From: Dysgonomonas sp. UBA5412
Lineage (GTDB): Bacteria; Bacteroidota; Bacteroidia; Bacteroidales; Dysgonomonadaceae
Reading direction: 5' to 3'
Assembly: GCA_002409595.1 (NCBI GenBank)
Contig: DHNQ01000002.1
Span: 1-64,000 of the forward strand
Length of the DNA stretch: 64,000 nucleotides
The position numbers were made by a program, and so were the translations under genes. Positions 33,157 through 42,477 of this stretch are shown here, one piece after another (the stretch's first letter is position 1; the number at the start of each line of letters is the position of its first letter). Under the pieces are notes generated by a model that was given only the letters and a program-made list of their open reading frames with translations, had not been told where the DNA came from and did not search any database.

Positions 33157-33428
33157 GGATCAATAAAAATAACTCGTTTTAAATTAAGATTCTATATTGT
33201 TTAGTGCCATTTTAATATTCAGAATTTTGAGATTTTACTCTCTTTGTGTTTGTATTCCTTTAAGGTAAAAGGGCATTGTTATTTTAAGCAAAGTATTGCT
33301 AAAAAATTCGGAAATAAAGCTATGAATATTTTGAGTGAAGAATTATTTTTTTTTGTTAAAAAAGGTTGCTTCTCCTTATTCTGACCTATTTCTCTCTGTA
33401 ATAAAGAAAATATTATTCCGTTTTAGCC

Positions 33429-34448
33429 TTATATCTCGTTTTTGTCGGCAGGATATACAATGCCGAGTTGTTTTCTTATTTCATCTATTATTTCACTTGT
33501 TATTAAAGAATTTTCATGGCTGTTGATTGTCGATTCAATTTTACCTTGTCCTATCAAGTCTATAAATTCTGCTATCTCGTAATAATATTCATCCTTTTCG
33601 TTTGGCTTGCTTATTACAGTTTCCTCTCCGTTGCGGTATTTGAGTGTTACATTACTGATTATATTAATTCTGTCAGCAATTATAATACCCTCTTCTCCTT
33701 GAATTTCGGTAGGTAGTATGGAATCAGCTATTTTAGAATACAAAACAGTGGCATTCATGCCATCGTATTCAAAATTGACAGCCCCTTGTCCATCTGCTCC
33801 CGTAGATAGCAATAGTCCGGTTGCACTTATCTTGTTTGGTCGTCCAAATAGCACGACCATAGGATATATTGTATACACGCCCAAATCCATGACCGATCCG
33901 TTTGATAATGTCGGATCAAAAGCATTCATTACTATACCTTCTTTTAGTTTGTCATATCTGGACGAATATTGACAATAGCAAGAGAAATAACGACGTATTT
34001 TTCCAATCTTATCCAAATTGTTTTTTATCTCTCTGAAATTTGGTGTCAGGCTTGGTTTCATTGCCTCCATCAGCGTCACATTATTCTTTTCTGCTGCTGA
34101 TATCATTTCTTTTACCTCTTTGGCATTTGAAGCAAATGGCTTTTCACATAATACATGTTTTCCATTTTCCATAAACAAAATGCTTTGGCTGGCGTGCAGA
34201 AAATTCGGAGAAGCAATGTAAACGGCATCAATAAGATTGCTGGTTGCCATCTCTTCCAAAGAAGTAAATGTATATGGTATATTGTATGTTTTAGCAAATT
34301 CGTCGGCTCGCTGTTGTGTACGCGAGTATACCGCTGCCAATTCGAAACGCGGCTCAAGCTTAGAGGCATTTAGAATTTTTTCTGTTATAAAATTTGTTCC
34401 GATTATTCCGAAACGAACCCTGGGCGAGGTTTTTCTTGAATATGTCAT
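33429..34448 (-). CDS. Cytosolic Gfo/Idh/MocA oxidoreductase
   Basis: A 339-residue NAD(P)-dependent sugar oxidoreductase without a signal peptide. The Rossmann motif FGIIGTNFITEKIL is at 13-26, the catalytic CEKPFASNAKEV block near 102-113, and DLGVYTIYPM marks the C-terminal sheet. It resembles the dihydrodiol/xylose dehydrogenase-like subgroup. It is separated from the Tat-exported pair by about 270 bases and so may be regulated separately. It is divergent from the SusC gene. Substrate unknown. Confidence 0.88.
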   Translation of the reverse strand: MTYSRKTSPRVRFGIIGTNFITEKILNASKLEPRFELAAVYSRTQQRADEFAKTYNIPYTFTSLEEMATSNLIDAVYIASPNFLHASQSILFMENGKHVLCEKPFASNAKEVKEMISAAEKNNVTLMEAMKPSLTPNFREIKNNLDKIGKIRRYFSCYCQYSSRYDKLKEGIVMNAFDPTLSNGSVMDLGVYTIYPMVVLFGRPNKISATGLLLSTGADGQGAVNFEYDGMNATVLYSKIADSILPTEIQGEEGIIIADRINIISNVTLKYRNGEETVISKPNEKDEYYYEIAEFIDLIGQGKIESTINSHENSLITSEIIDEIRKQLGIVYPADKNEI

Positions 34449-34606
34449 GATATAGAATTCTACTGTTACAAAAATAAGAATTTAAAGGACACAAAAACAA
34501 ATATTATTAGAAATATCTTCCAATTGGAAAGAAAATTCAAAATTCTACCATGTTTTAGGTACATAAATACCATATAGAAGGGATTTTGCAAATGAGGGTG
34601 AGATTA

Positions 34607-34614
34607 TATTTTTG
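34607..34614 (+). promoter_or_regulatory. -7 element upstream of the SusC/SusD locus
   Basis: TATTTTTG matches TAnnTTTG, 76 bases before the chosen SusC start. Confidence 0.5.
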
Positions 34615-34689
34615 TAATAAATATTATCTGTTATTAACAAGTTAATATTTGTGATATCTATTAAAGAAATTTTCAATAAAGAAAAAATT

Positions 34690-37600
34690 ATGTTGCAAAC
34701 AAAAAAAATAAGCTTATTGCTGTTACTTAACATCATCACTTTACTTCTGTCTGCGCAAGGAAACGAACGTTTTACTATTAAAGGCCGAGTAACGGATGCC
34801 TCAGGTGGCAGCTTGCCCGGAGTGACTGTCCAGATTAAAGGAAATACTCAGACGGGGACATTGACAGATGTTGATGGAAATTATTCCATATCAGTGGGAA
34901 AGAATGAGAGACTTGTCTTTTCTTTTCTAGGTTTTGAAACACATGAAGTACAGGTCCTTTCAGGGGCTTCGATAGATGTTGTACTCAAGGAGAAGACGAC
35001 CGAATTGGATGAAGTAGTCGTGACGTCATTAAATATCCCAAGAGAAAAGAAGGCTTTAGGGTATGCGGTACAAGGAGTATCGGGTGAAGCTTTGGAAACC
35101 AGACCAACGAATGCATTGAGTGCTTTGTCGGGCAAGATTTCGGGTTTACAAATTATATCTAGTGGAGGTAATATGGGGGGATCGTCGAGAGTTACCTTGC
35201 GAGGTATAAATTCTATAACCGGCAATAATCAGCCTCTTTATATAATAGATGGCGTTCCATTAGATAATACGGATATGAATACTTCTGCAACTATCAATGG
35301 TAGTGCCGGAAAAGATGTCGGAAGTACAATTCAGGATATTAACCCCGATGATATAGCAGATATTAGTGTATTGAAAGGACCTTCTGCCGCCGCACTCTAC
35401 GGAACACGCGCTGCAAATGGGATTATACTGATAACAACAAAAAAGGGTAATAGGAATGACGATCGCATAGATATACAAGTAAATACCGGTATCGAATTTG
35501 AGAAAGTAGTACGTCTTCCTAAAAGACAAAAACTGTATGGTGGAGGATATAGCACTACATTTCAGAAGGCGACTATCAACGGAGAGGAATATAATGTAGT
35601 AGATTATGCTGCTGACGAGAGTTGGGGACCTAAGCTTGACGGTACGCCGGTATTGCATTGGTATAATCTTGATCCCGAATATCAGGCTGATTATCTGAAT
35701 GCCGAACCTTGGGTATATCCTGAGAATGATGTTACAGACTTTTTTCGAACCGGAGTTTCCAATACAAATAATATTGCTTTGTCAAAAAATTCGGCAAAAG
35801 GAGCATTTCGGGTATCTTTTACAAACAAGAATGTGAAAGGGACAGTACCTAATTCATCTTTAGGGCGAAATTCAATAAATATATCAGGAAGTACAAAAGG
35901 TACACTTATCTCATTTTTCGGAAATATCAATTATATAAACAATAAATCTACCGGACGCCCTTGGACGGGAGCTTCTAACCGTAATATAATTCTTGAGGCA
36001 TACCAATGGGGACAAGTACAAGTAGACTATAAGAAATTACGCGAATATAAAAGAGCCGATGGTACTCCGCGAGCATGGAATCGGACGAGTTGGCAAAATA
36101 CGGATGAAGGCGAAAAGACAAAGTATATAGACAACCCTTATTGGTCAGCCTATGAAAGTTATCTGAAAGAAAATAGAGATCGTTTGTATGGAAATGTAGG
36201 TCTGACGATTACACCCACAACATGGCTGAGCCTTACCGGACGCGTTAACGGAGATGTATATCAATACAATTCTCAAGATCGTATTGCTTATTATTCACGA
36301 TCTCAGTCACAGTATCAGGAGTATTCCCAAAAGTTTGATGAATTCAACTACGAATTTCTTGCCACAACCAACAACCGTTGGGGCGATCACTCTCTGGTTG
36401 CCAATTTGGGAGCAAACTATATGCGTCGCAATAGAAGAGTGAGCGATATACAGACTTCCGGAGGGTTGGCCATACCTGAATATTATAGTCTCAAGAATGC
36501 CTCTTCTGTAATTGTAAATCCATCTACCGGTCTTTATAAAAAAGCAATATCATCCATTTACGGAAGCTTTTCTTATGGATGGAAGAGCATGCTGTATCTG
36601 GATGGAACATTGCGCAACGACTGGTCGTCTACTCTACCGGAGGATAATAATTCATTCTTATATCCTTCGATAACATCTTCATTTATTCTTACAGAATTAC
36701 CTGCTCTTAAAGAGCAAAATTGGCTATCCTTTGCAAAGTTGCGCTTGGGTTGGGCTCAGGTAGGGAACGATACAGACCCATATCAATTATATAAAGTATA
36801 TGAAGCACTGAACTCTTTTGATAGTAAAATCTCTTATGTCTTGCCCGAAGAACTTAATAATCCTGAATTGAAACCGGAGATTACATCTTCGTGGGAGACG
36901 GGTTTGCAATTACAATTATTCAACAATCTTATAGGCTTAGATGTGACTTATTATAACAATAACAGCCGTGATCAGATAATCTCTTTGCCGACTTCCGATG
37001 CGTTTGGGTACAGCTATAAATTGATTAATGCCGGAAAGATAAACAATAAAGGTATTGAAGCAACATTGACTGTAAATCCCATCCGGCAAAAAGACTGGAA
37101 CTGGACAGCAATAGCTAATTTTTCGAAAAACAGCAATAAAATAATCAAACTGTCCGATGCCGTAAATACACTGCAATTAAGCAATTCTCTTGTTTCCTTA
37201 GTGGCAAAAGAAGGCGATAGCTATGGACAGATAATGGGATACGACTTTGTTTATGCCCCTGACGGGCAAAAAGTAATTGGGAGTGACGGTGTGTATATGC
37301 GTACAGATCAATTCGTGCCGCTGGGAAGCGTTCTTCCCGACTTTTTGTGGAGCTTCCAAAATCAGTTGAGATATAAAGACTTTACGTTCGGATTTCTTAT
37401 CGACTCTCGTGTAGGAGGTAAATTCTTCTCCCAGACCTACAAAGTCGGTATGTATTCCGGTATTTTGGAATCAACGGCAGCCAATAATATTCGCGAGACC
37501 GGAGTAGTGCTTGATGGTGTGACCGGCAATGTGGCTTTCAATTCCGACGGAACTTATACTGTAAGCAATACTGCCCAAAACACGAAAAATGTGACCGCTC

Positions 37601-37887
37601 AGGCATGGGCACGCAACCAATATAATGGACCTACGGCATATACTGTGTTTGATGCTACCTTTATAAAACTGAGAGAATTGACTTTGGGGTATACATTCAA
37701 ACTGCCAAAACTGAACGTGGAAAGTGTAAGCGTGACGGCTTACGTTCGTAACCTTTGGAACATATATACTAAGAGTAAAGATATTGATCCCGAATTGACA
37801 AACAGTAGTGGTAATGTGCAGGGCATAGAAGGCGGTAACATCCCTACTCCTGTCACTTATGGAGTAAATCTTGGTTTCAAATTTTAA
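34690..37887 (+). CDS. SusC/RagA-type TonB-linked outer-membrane transporter
   Basis: About 1065 residues; the start at 34690 (MLQTKKISLLLLL) gives a proper signal peptide, unlike the upstream ATG at 34651. Order of parts: signal peptide, carboxypeptidase-regulatory-like domain (FTIKGRVTDASGGSLPGVTV onward), TonB-box-like DEVVVTSL, the SusC plug with GSAGKD/GPSAAALYGTRAANGIILI, then a 22-strand barrel ending in Phe. It works with the adjacent SusD-like lipoprotein to take up an oligomeric nutrient using TonB energy. No glycosidase or sigma/anti-sigma pair is next to it, so the substrate is open. Confidence 0.93.
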   Translation: MLQTKKISLLLLLNIITLLLSAQGNERFTIKGRVTDASGGSLPGVTVQIKGNTQTGTLTDVDGNYSISVGKNERLVFSFLGFETHEVQVLSGASIDVVLKEKTTELDEVVVTSLNIPREKKALGYAVQGVSGEALETRPTNALSALSGKISGLQIISSGGNMGGSSRVTLRGINSITGNNQPLYIIDGVPLDNTDMNTSATINGSAGKDVGSTIQDINPDDIADISVLKGPSAAALYGTRAANGIILITTKKGNRNDDRIDIQVNTGIEFEKVVRLPKRQKLYGGGYSTTFQKATINGEEYNVVDYAADESWGPKLDGTPVLHWYNLDPEYQADYLNAEPWVYPENDVTDFFRTGVSNTNNIALSKNSAKGAFRVSFTNKNVKGTVPNSSLGRNSINISGSTKGTLISFFGNINYINNKSTGRPWTGASNRNIILEAYQWGQVQVDYKKLREYKRADGTPRAWNRTSWQNTDEGEKTKYIDNPYWSAYESYLKENRDRLYGNVGLTITPTTWLSLTGRVNGDVYQYNSQDRIAYYSRSQSQYQEYSQKFDEFNYEFLATTNNRWGDHSLVANLGANYMRRNRRVSDIQTSGGLAIPEYYSLKNASSVIVNPSTGLYKKAISSIYGSFSYGWKSMLYLDGTLRNDWSSTLPEDNNSFLYPSITSSFILTELPALKEQNWLSFAKLRLGWAQVGNDTDPYQLYKVYEALNSFDSKISYVLPEELNNPELKPEITSSWETGLQLQLFNNLIGLDVTYYNNNSRDQIISLPTSDAFGYSYKLINAGKINNKGIEATLTVNPIRQKDWNWTAIANFSKNSNKIIKLSDAVNTLQLSNSLVSLVAKEGDSYGQIMGYDFVYAPDGQKVIGSDGVYMRTDQFVPLGSVLPDFLWSFQNQLRYKDFTFGFLIDSRVGGKFFSQTYKVGMYSGILESTAANNIRETGVVLDGVTGNVAFNSDGTYTVSNTAQNTKNVTAQAWARNQYNGPTAYTVFDATFIKLRELTLGYTFKLPKLNVESVSVTAYVRNLWNIYTKSKDIDPELTNSSGNVQGIEGGNIPTPVTYGVNLGFKF

Positions 37888-37907
37888 AAGACAATAAACA
37901 AATAATT

Positions 37908-39449
37908 ATGAAAATTAATAAACTACATATATTAGGAGGGTTAACCGCATTGATTTTGTCAACATCTTGTGTAGATGGTATCAATGACGACCCAAACAAT
38001 CCATCTTCAGTGCCATCAAGCTCTCTTATTGTTTCGTCGCAAAAGCTGTTAGTAGACAATCTTCGTGGTGGAGAAACGTCATTGAGAGGGTCGATGTTGT
38101 TTGCTCAGTATTTTTCACAGAATACCTATACAACACAATCCCGTTACGATATTCCGTTCAATTATTCCGACAATTATTGGCAAGGACTGTATAGGACATT
38201 AAACAATCTGGAGGAGATAATAAAGTTGAACACAGACCCTGCTACAAAAGACCTTGCTATCATAAAAGGAGTAGGGAGCAATGCCTCACAGATAGCAATA
38301 AGCCGTATCTTAAAAACTTATGCATTTTATGCTTTGACAGATGTTTTTGGCAATGTGCCCTATCAATCGTATGGTAGCAATGACCCTGATTTTGAAGCCT
38401 TGCAACAGAATCGTGAGAATATTGTTCCTAAATATGCTGCACAGGAAAAAATCTATCCCGATCTGCTGAATGAGTTGAAAGCTGCGGGCGATACATTACT
38501 CAAATATAAGGGGTCAAACACTTTCGGTAGCTCAGACATTATTTATAAAGGCAGTAATACACAATGGGCAAAATTTGCTAACTCCCTTCGCTTAAGGCTT
38601 GCAACCCGATTGAAAGTAAAAAATAATGTGTTATATAAAGAGCATTTTCAAGATGCACTAAACAAAGGAGTGTTTACAAGTAATGCAGATAATGCAATAT
38701 TTAAGTATTCTACGGCTTCGCCGAATGAGGCTCCATTGTATAGGGCAACTGTAACTGCAAATAGGAAGGACTTTGCCGTATCGCATGTTTTAATCAATCT
38801 TTTGAAAGGGGAGAATCATGCTCTTCCTCTTGCCGATCCACGCTTGCCTATATATGCCCAGCCTGCTTCTGCAACACAGACCTACGTGGGGCTTCCTTAC
38901 GGGCTGGCAAACGATCAGGCTGGTAAATTTTCGGCAACAGGAGTGAGCCTTCCGGGAACGGTTATTAATGCTGCCGATTATGGCGAGGTATTGATGGAAT
39001 TTTCAGAAGTTGCATTTCTTATTTCCGAATATAATAATTGGAGTCAGCCAGAGTATGAAACAGGAGTACGCGCTTCTTTGGAAAAATGGGGAGTGTCCTC
39101 CAATGTAACTTCAAATTATCTGGCAAAGCTTCCGAGTGCAAATCAGAAGAATGTTCTTACTCAAAAATATATAGCCCTATATACTCAAGGTCTTGAGGCA
39201 TGGAGTGAATATCGCCGTACCGGATATCCTGATTTCCTGATCAAAAAAGGAGATGTTATATTTGAAGGAACAATAGATAATCAGTCTGTATCATATCGCT
39301 TCGATCCTCTTTTCGGAGACGGGGGTGTGCCCAGCCGATTGTATTATCCGACTAAGGAACAGAATGTAAATAAAGCTAATTATCAGCAGGCTCTATCAGT
39401 GCAAGGCAATGATAAAATAGAAACAAAACTGTGGATTTTCGAAAAGTAG
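37908..39449 (+). CDS. SusD/RagB-like nutrient-binding lipoprotein
   Basis: A 513-residue surface lipoprotein (LSTSC, Cys21) of the SusD-like family with TPR-type helices, e.g. RILKTYAFYALTDVFGNVPY and the GLEAWSEYRRTGYPDFL motif near the end (the characteristic W-x-E-x-R-R segment). It begins 20 bases after SusC, and the pair forms a lidded import complex. The sequence after the signal is Asn/Pro rich. Confidence 0.92.
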   Translation: MKINKLHILGGLTALILSTSCVDGINDDPNNPSSVPSSSLIVSSQKLLVDNLRGGETSLRGSMLFAQYFSQNTYTTQSRYDIPFNYSDNYWQGLYRTLNNLEEIIKLNTDPATKDLAIIKGVGSNASQIAISRILKTYAFYALTDVFGNVPYQSYGSNDPDFEALQQNRENIVPKYAAQEKIYPDLLNELKAAGDTLLKYKGSNTFGSSDIIYKGSNTQWAKFANSLRLRLATRLKVKNNVLYKEHFQDALNKGVFTSNADNAIFKYSTASPNEAPLYRATVTANRKDFAVSHVLINLLKGENHALPLADPRLPIYAQPASATQTYVGLPYGLANDQAGKFSATGVSLPGTVINAADYGEVLMEFSEVAFLISEYNNWSQPEYETGVRASLEKWGVSSNVTSNYLAKLPSANQKNVLTQKYIALYTQGLEAWSEYRRTGYPDFLIKKGDVIFEGTIDNQSVSYRFDPLFGDGGVPSRLYYPTKEQNVNKANYQQALSVQGNDKIETKLWIFEK

Positions 39450-39573
39450 TGTGTATTTTTGTCCTAATACGGTCTTTGTCATTGATATGTATAACAGAAT
39501 GATTTATTCCCATAAGATATTCTTATTCATAGATATGGCAAAGATGTTTAGGACTTAAACAATAATAAGAGAT

Positions 39574-40803
39574 ATGAAAAAATATTTTATATTAGCAATG
39601 GTTGGTTTAACTGCTTTGGCTTCATGCAAAAAGGAAGCAAATAATAAGTTGACAGATGGTAAATGGAGGGGCGAATTTTCTATTTCGGATCAGAAGTTCC
39701 CTTTTGTCTTTAATGTTGCAAATGCAGCATCAGACTCGGTAACAGTATATTTAATAAACGGTGCAGAACAAGTTCCATTGAAAGGTGTTCGTTATTCGGG
39801 AGATACTGTTACAATTCCTATCGAAGCCTATGATGCCGAATTGATTGGTGTTATTGTAGATGGAAAATTTGATGGGCGATTCAAGAAACTGTTTGTAGAA
39901 GGAGGTGACGAGGGTATTCCTTTTATTGCCGAAAAAACAGATGCTCCTCGTTTTGAGAAAGCGGCTACGCCAACTTCGGTTTCATTAGATGGAAAATGGG
40001 ACATTCAGTTTATAAGTCAGAAAGGCGATACGGCTCACAATGTAGGTATCTTCAGTCAGAATGATGATGTCCTGACTGGTTCTATACTTACAAATGCCGG
40101 TGATTTACGCTTTTTAGAAGGCACGCCCACTGCCGATGGTTTTCAATTCTCTGCCTTTGCCGGATTGAGTCCTTATTTGATCAAAGGAACTTTTGAAGGT
40201 AATGACAGCTTTACCGGTGAGTTTTATACTGCACGAGGCGTTACTAAATTGCTCGGAAAACGAAATGCAGAGGCAAAGCTTGCCGATCCGTACAGTCTGG
40301 CTTATATGAAAAAAGGATTTGACCGTCTCGATTTTACATTTCCCGATATAGAGGGGAATAAAGTTTCATTGTCAGACCCAAAATTTAAAGATAAAGTTGT
40401 AATTGTTTCCATTTTGGGTAGCTGGTGTCCAAACTGTTTGGATGAAATGGAATATCTATCACCTTGGTATAAGGAAAATAAAGATCGAGGTGTTGAAATT
40501 ATCGGTCTTGCATTTGAGCGTAAAGACGATCCTGAATATGTTAAGACTGTACTATCTCGTTTGGTAAAGCGATATGATACTACATACGATATATTATTTG
40601 CCGGAAAACTGGGCGATGATGCCACAGCCAAGGCATTGCCGCAGGTAAGTAAAATAATGGGATATCCGACAACGATATTTATTGATAAGAAAGGTAAGGT
40701 TCGCAAAATACATACCGGATTTAATGGACCGGCAACAGGTTTGTTTTATGAAGAATTTAAGCAGGACTTTAATAAGATCGTAGACGATTTATTAGCTGAA
40801 TAG
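39574..40803 (+). CDS. TlpA-like thiol-disulfide reductase lipoprotein
   Basis: A 409-residue lipoprotein (LASC, Cys18) with an N-terminal beta-sandwich-type region (about 25-235; two similar strand-rich halves beginning LTDGKWRGEF and LDGKWDIQF) and a C-terminal thioredoxin fold carrying Trp284-Cys285-Pro-Asn-Cys288 and a cis-Pro in GYPTTIF. It probably reduces disulfides in the periplasm. It is 124 bases after the SusD gene on the same strand; such proteins often accompany SusC/D pairs, perhaps reducing an imported or surface substrate. It is convergent with the next gene. Confidence 0.88.
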   Translation: MKKYFILAMVGLTALASCKKEANNKLTDGKWRGEFSISDQKFPFVFNVANAASDSVTVYLINGAEQVPLKGVRYSGDTVTIPIEAYDAELIGVIVDGKFDGRFKKLFVEGGDEGIPFIAEKTDAPRFEKAATPTSVSLDGKWDIQFISQKGDTAHNVGIFSQNDDVLTGSILTNAGDLRFLEGTPTADGFQFSAFAGLSPYLIKGTFEGNDSFTGEFYTARGVTKLLGKRNAEAKLADPYSLAYMKKGFDRLDFTFPDIEGNKVSLSDPKFKDKVVIVSILGSWCPNCLDEMEYLSPWYKENKDRGVEIIGLAFERKDDPEYVKTVLSRLVKRYDTTYDILFAGKLGDDATAKALPQVSKIMGYPTTIFIDKKGKVRKIHTGFNGPATGLFYEEFKQDFNKIVDDLLAE

Positions 40804-40817
40804 GAAGGAGGTCTGTG

Positions 40818-41627
40818 CTATTGATTTTGTTGCTCATATTCTTCTCGGGTTATTATCTTGAGAGTTTCGGTTTCACAATCCCAGATACTCACATAGTTGC
40901 GTGATACGACAATATGTTGTTTCCAGCCTGCATATTTTGCATATAACATCAAAGTACAAATATCGGTAGAGGTGATAAAGTCATCCGTTTCCGACGAATG
41001 AGAATGGACAGAGGCAATAGCCTCTGTTTCTTCATTATAATGTATCGGAATCAGGTTTTGGTGCAGTGCTTCTTTCGAGACTATATTGTTTTTCCGATCA
41101 AATTGCAATAGATAGTCATTTCCGAAAAGGACTGTTCCCGTTACTCTAGGTGCAGTGAGGGCATATACTCTTCTGTTTTCTCCATTTATAACGGGTATCA
41201 GATTCAGATTAGTGTTATTGTATGCTTTGAACAAAGAGTCTTGTTTTACCTCCGCCAAAGTCTTTTGCCGGATGGTGTAAATATCTTTTTCAAAATCATT
41301 AAAGCCTCTTTCTTTAAAGTTGATTGTCGCCGTTTCTACAACACCAATATCTCCGAAGGAAACAACACCAATTACCTTTGGTTTCTCTCCTTTCGAAAAT
41401 ATAAGGCATTTAGCTTTACCCGATTCTATAAATGAGAAATAACCGCCAATTCTTTCTGGCTCTTTGAAACTTTTGCGAAATATGTCTGTGCCATTCCATG
41501 CTGCTGTTTCCAGCTGATATAAATATTTTCCCTCGTTTGTTATGTCGTTGGCTATTTTAGTCAGGTCTATTTGTGCCGATGCGCCGACCGAAATGGATAA
41601 TAGTATGGATAGTATTAAGCTTTTCAT
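40818..41627 (-). CDS. Secreted protein with JAMM/MPN-like metal motif
   Basis: A 269-residue protein with a signal peptide (about 1-18, ending ASA). The C-terminal third has EAIASVHSHSSETDDFITSTD: His208-Ser-His210 followed by Asp222, and a Glu-rich stretch before it, like the EX(n)HxH...SxxD signature of JAMM/JAB metalloproteases (DUF4329-like proteins share it). The spacing from the second His to Asp is 12, one more than classical. The N-terminal two thirds match nothing I know. It is 14 bases from the convergent TlpA-like gene. The function is a guess: metal-dependent hydrolase or a relic fold. Confidence 0.55.
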   Translation of the reverse strand: MKSLILSILLSISVGASAQIDLTKIANDITNEGKYLYQLETAAWNGTDIFRKSFKEPERIGGYFSFIESGKAKCLIFSKGEKPKVIGVVSFGDIGVVETATINFKERGFNDFEKDIYTIRQKTLAEVKQDSLFKAYNNTNLNLIPVINGENRRVYALTAPRVTGTVLFGNDYLLQFDRKNNIVSKEALHQNLIPIHYNEETEAIASVHSHSSETDDFITSTDICTLMLYAKYAGWKQHIVVSRNYVSIWDCETETLKIITREEYEQQNQ

Positions 41628-41723
41628 CGTCCAAAAGTTTTATTTGATTCTCATCTCAAGAATCGGATGTAGAAATATAATTTTGTATTCTGATGTGGAG
41701 AATACGATTTCGGGTCTGTTCCT

Positions 41724-42083
41724 TTATTTATTTTCCTGTTCCTGTTCGTTTTTATAGGCAATAGACATAGCTATTGTTGCATATAGAGTAAGCAACGCTG
41801 CTATAAGCAAAGTGACCACCCAGCCGCTTATATTTTTGAACATAAGAAATGCTGAAACAGCCATTAATAATACTGCAAATATCTGAATATTGAAAAGTCG
41901 TTTTCCTCTAAGCCCTTTACCCGGATAAGGTGTTGTAAATGTTGTTGCCGCAAAACCTACAACTCCTACTACCATTATATATTTTGCAATTATCGTATCA
42001 AAATAAAATATAATAGCGGCAAGTAGAATTAATAGTGCCGAAATCTGGAAAAATACGTTCTTTAGCTTTGGATTTATTTTCAT
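41724..42083 (-). CDS. Small integral membrane protein
   Basis: A 119-residue inner-membrane protein with four hydrophobic helices (about 12-28, 34-50, 66-84, 88-108), a basic loop PYPGKGLRGKR (53-63) and a charged tail. It matches small Bacteroidetes membrane proteins found beside divIC; no function is known. It lies 10 bases after divIC and is probably co-transcribed with it. Confidence 0.7.
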   Translation of the reverse strand: MKINPKLKNVFFQISALLILLAAIIFYFDTIIAKYIMVVGVVGFAATTFTTPYPGKGLRGKRLFNIQIFAVLLMAVSAFLMFKNISGWVVTLLIAALLTLYATIAMSIAYKNEQEQENK

Positions 42084-42093
42084 TTTATGTAGA

Positions 42094-42396
42094 TCATTCT
42101 ATAATGAAGACATCTTCATTCGGTCTTTTCATCAGATAGTTTTCTCTGGCAAATTTTTCTATACGGTCTTTGTCCGAATGTAATTCCTCCAGCTTTTGTT
42201 TATCCTCTATTGTCTTATTTCTATAATATTCTATCTGTCCGTTCAGCTCCATTATTTTAGCATCGTAAGAGAAACGGGAGAATATATTACTCTCACTTAT
42301 AAAAAAGGCAAAAACCAAGATAACCAGAATTATTAATAGCTGGATTTTAGTATATCTGGTTATGAGATAATTGAATACTGATCTGAAAATGCCCAT
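42094..42396 (-). CDS. Septum formation initiator DivIC/FtsB-like
   Basis: About 100 residues in the chosen frame from MGIFRSVFNYL: a short cytosolic part, one transmembrane helix (about 20-38) and a periplasmic coiled coil (about 48-78), the layout of FtsB/DivIC, which joins FtsL in the division septum. The open frame continues to 42465, but the -7 element at 42443-42450 would put that longer start upstream of transcription, so 42396 is preferred. It is divergent from xerD, another cell-division-linked gene. Confidence 0.85.
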   Translation of the reverse strand: MGIFRSVFNYLITRYTKIQLLIILVILVFAFFISESNIFSRFSYDAKIMELNGQIEYYRNKTIEDKQKLEELHSDKDRIEKFARENYLMKRPNEDVFIIE

Positions 42397-42442
42397 AATA
42401 AAGAAAGAGATTAAGTCTGTAATCTTCTGATTAAACTCACTA

Positions 42443-42458
42443 CAAAGATATATATTTG
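42443..42458. promoter_or_regulatory. Back-to-back -7 elements for divIC and xerD
   Basis: CAAAGATA (42443-42450; reads TATCTTTG for divIC on the minus strand) directly abuts TATATTTG (42451-42458, for xerD). The two -7 elements together form a 16-bp near-palindrome, so polymerase binding at one should exclude the other. Confidence 0.7.
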
Positions 42459-42477
42459 TACTCATATTCAGATACTA

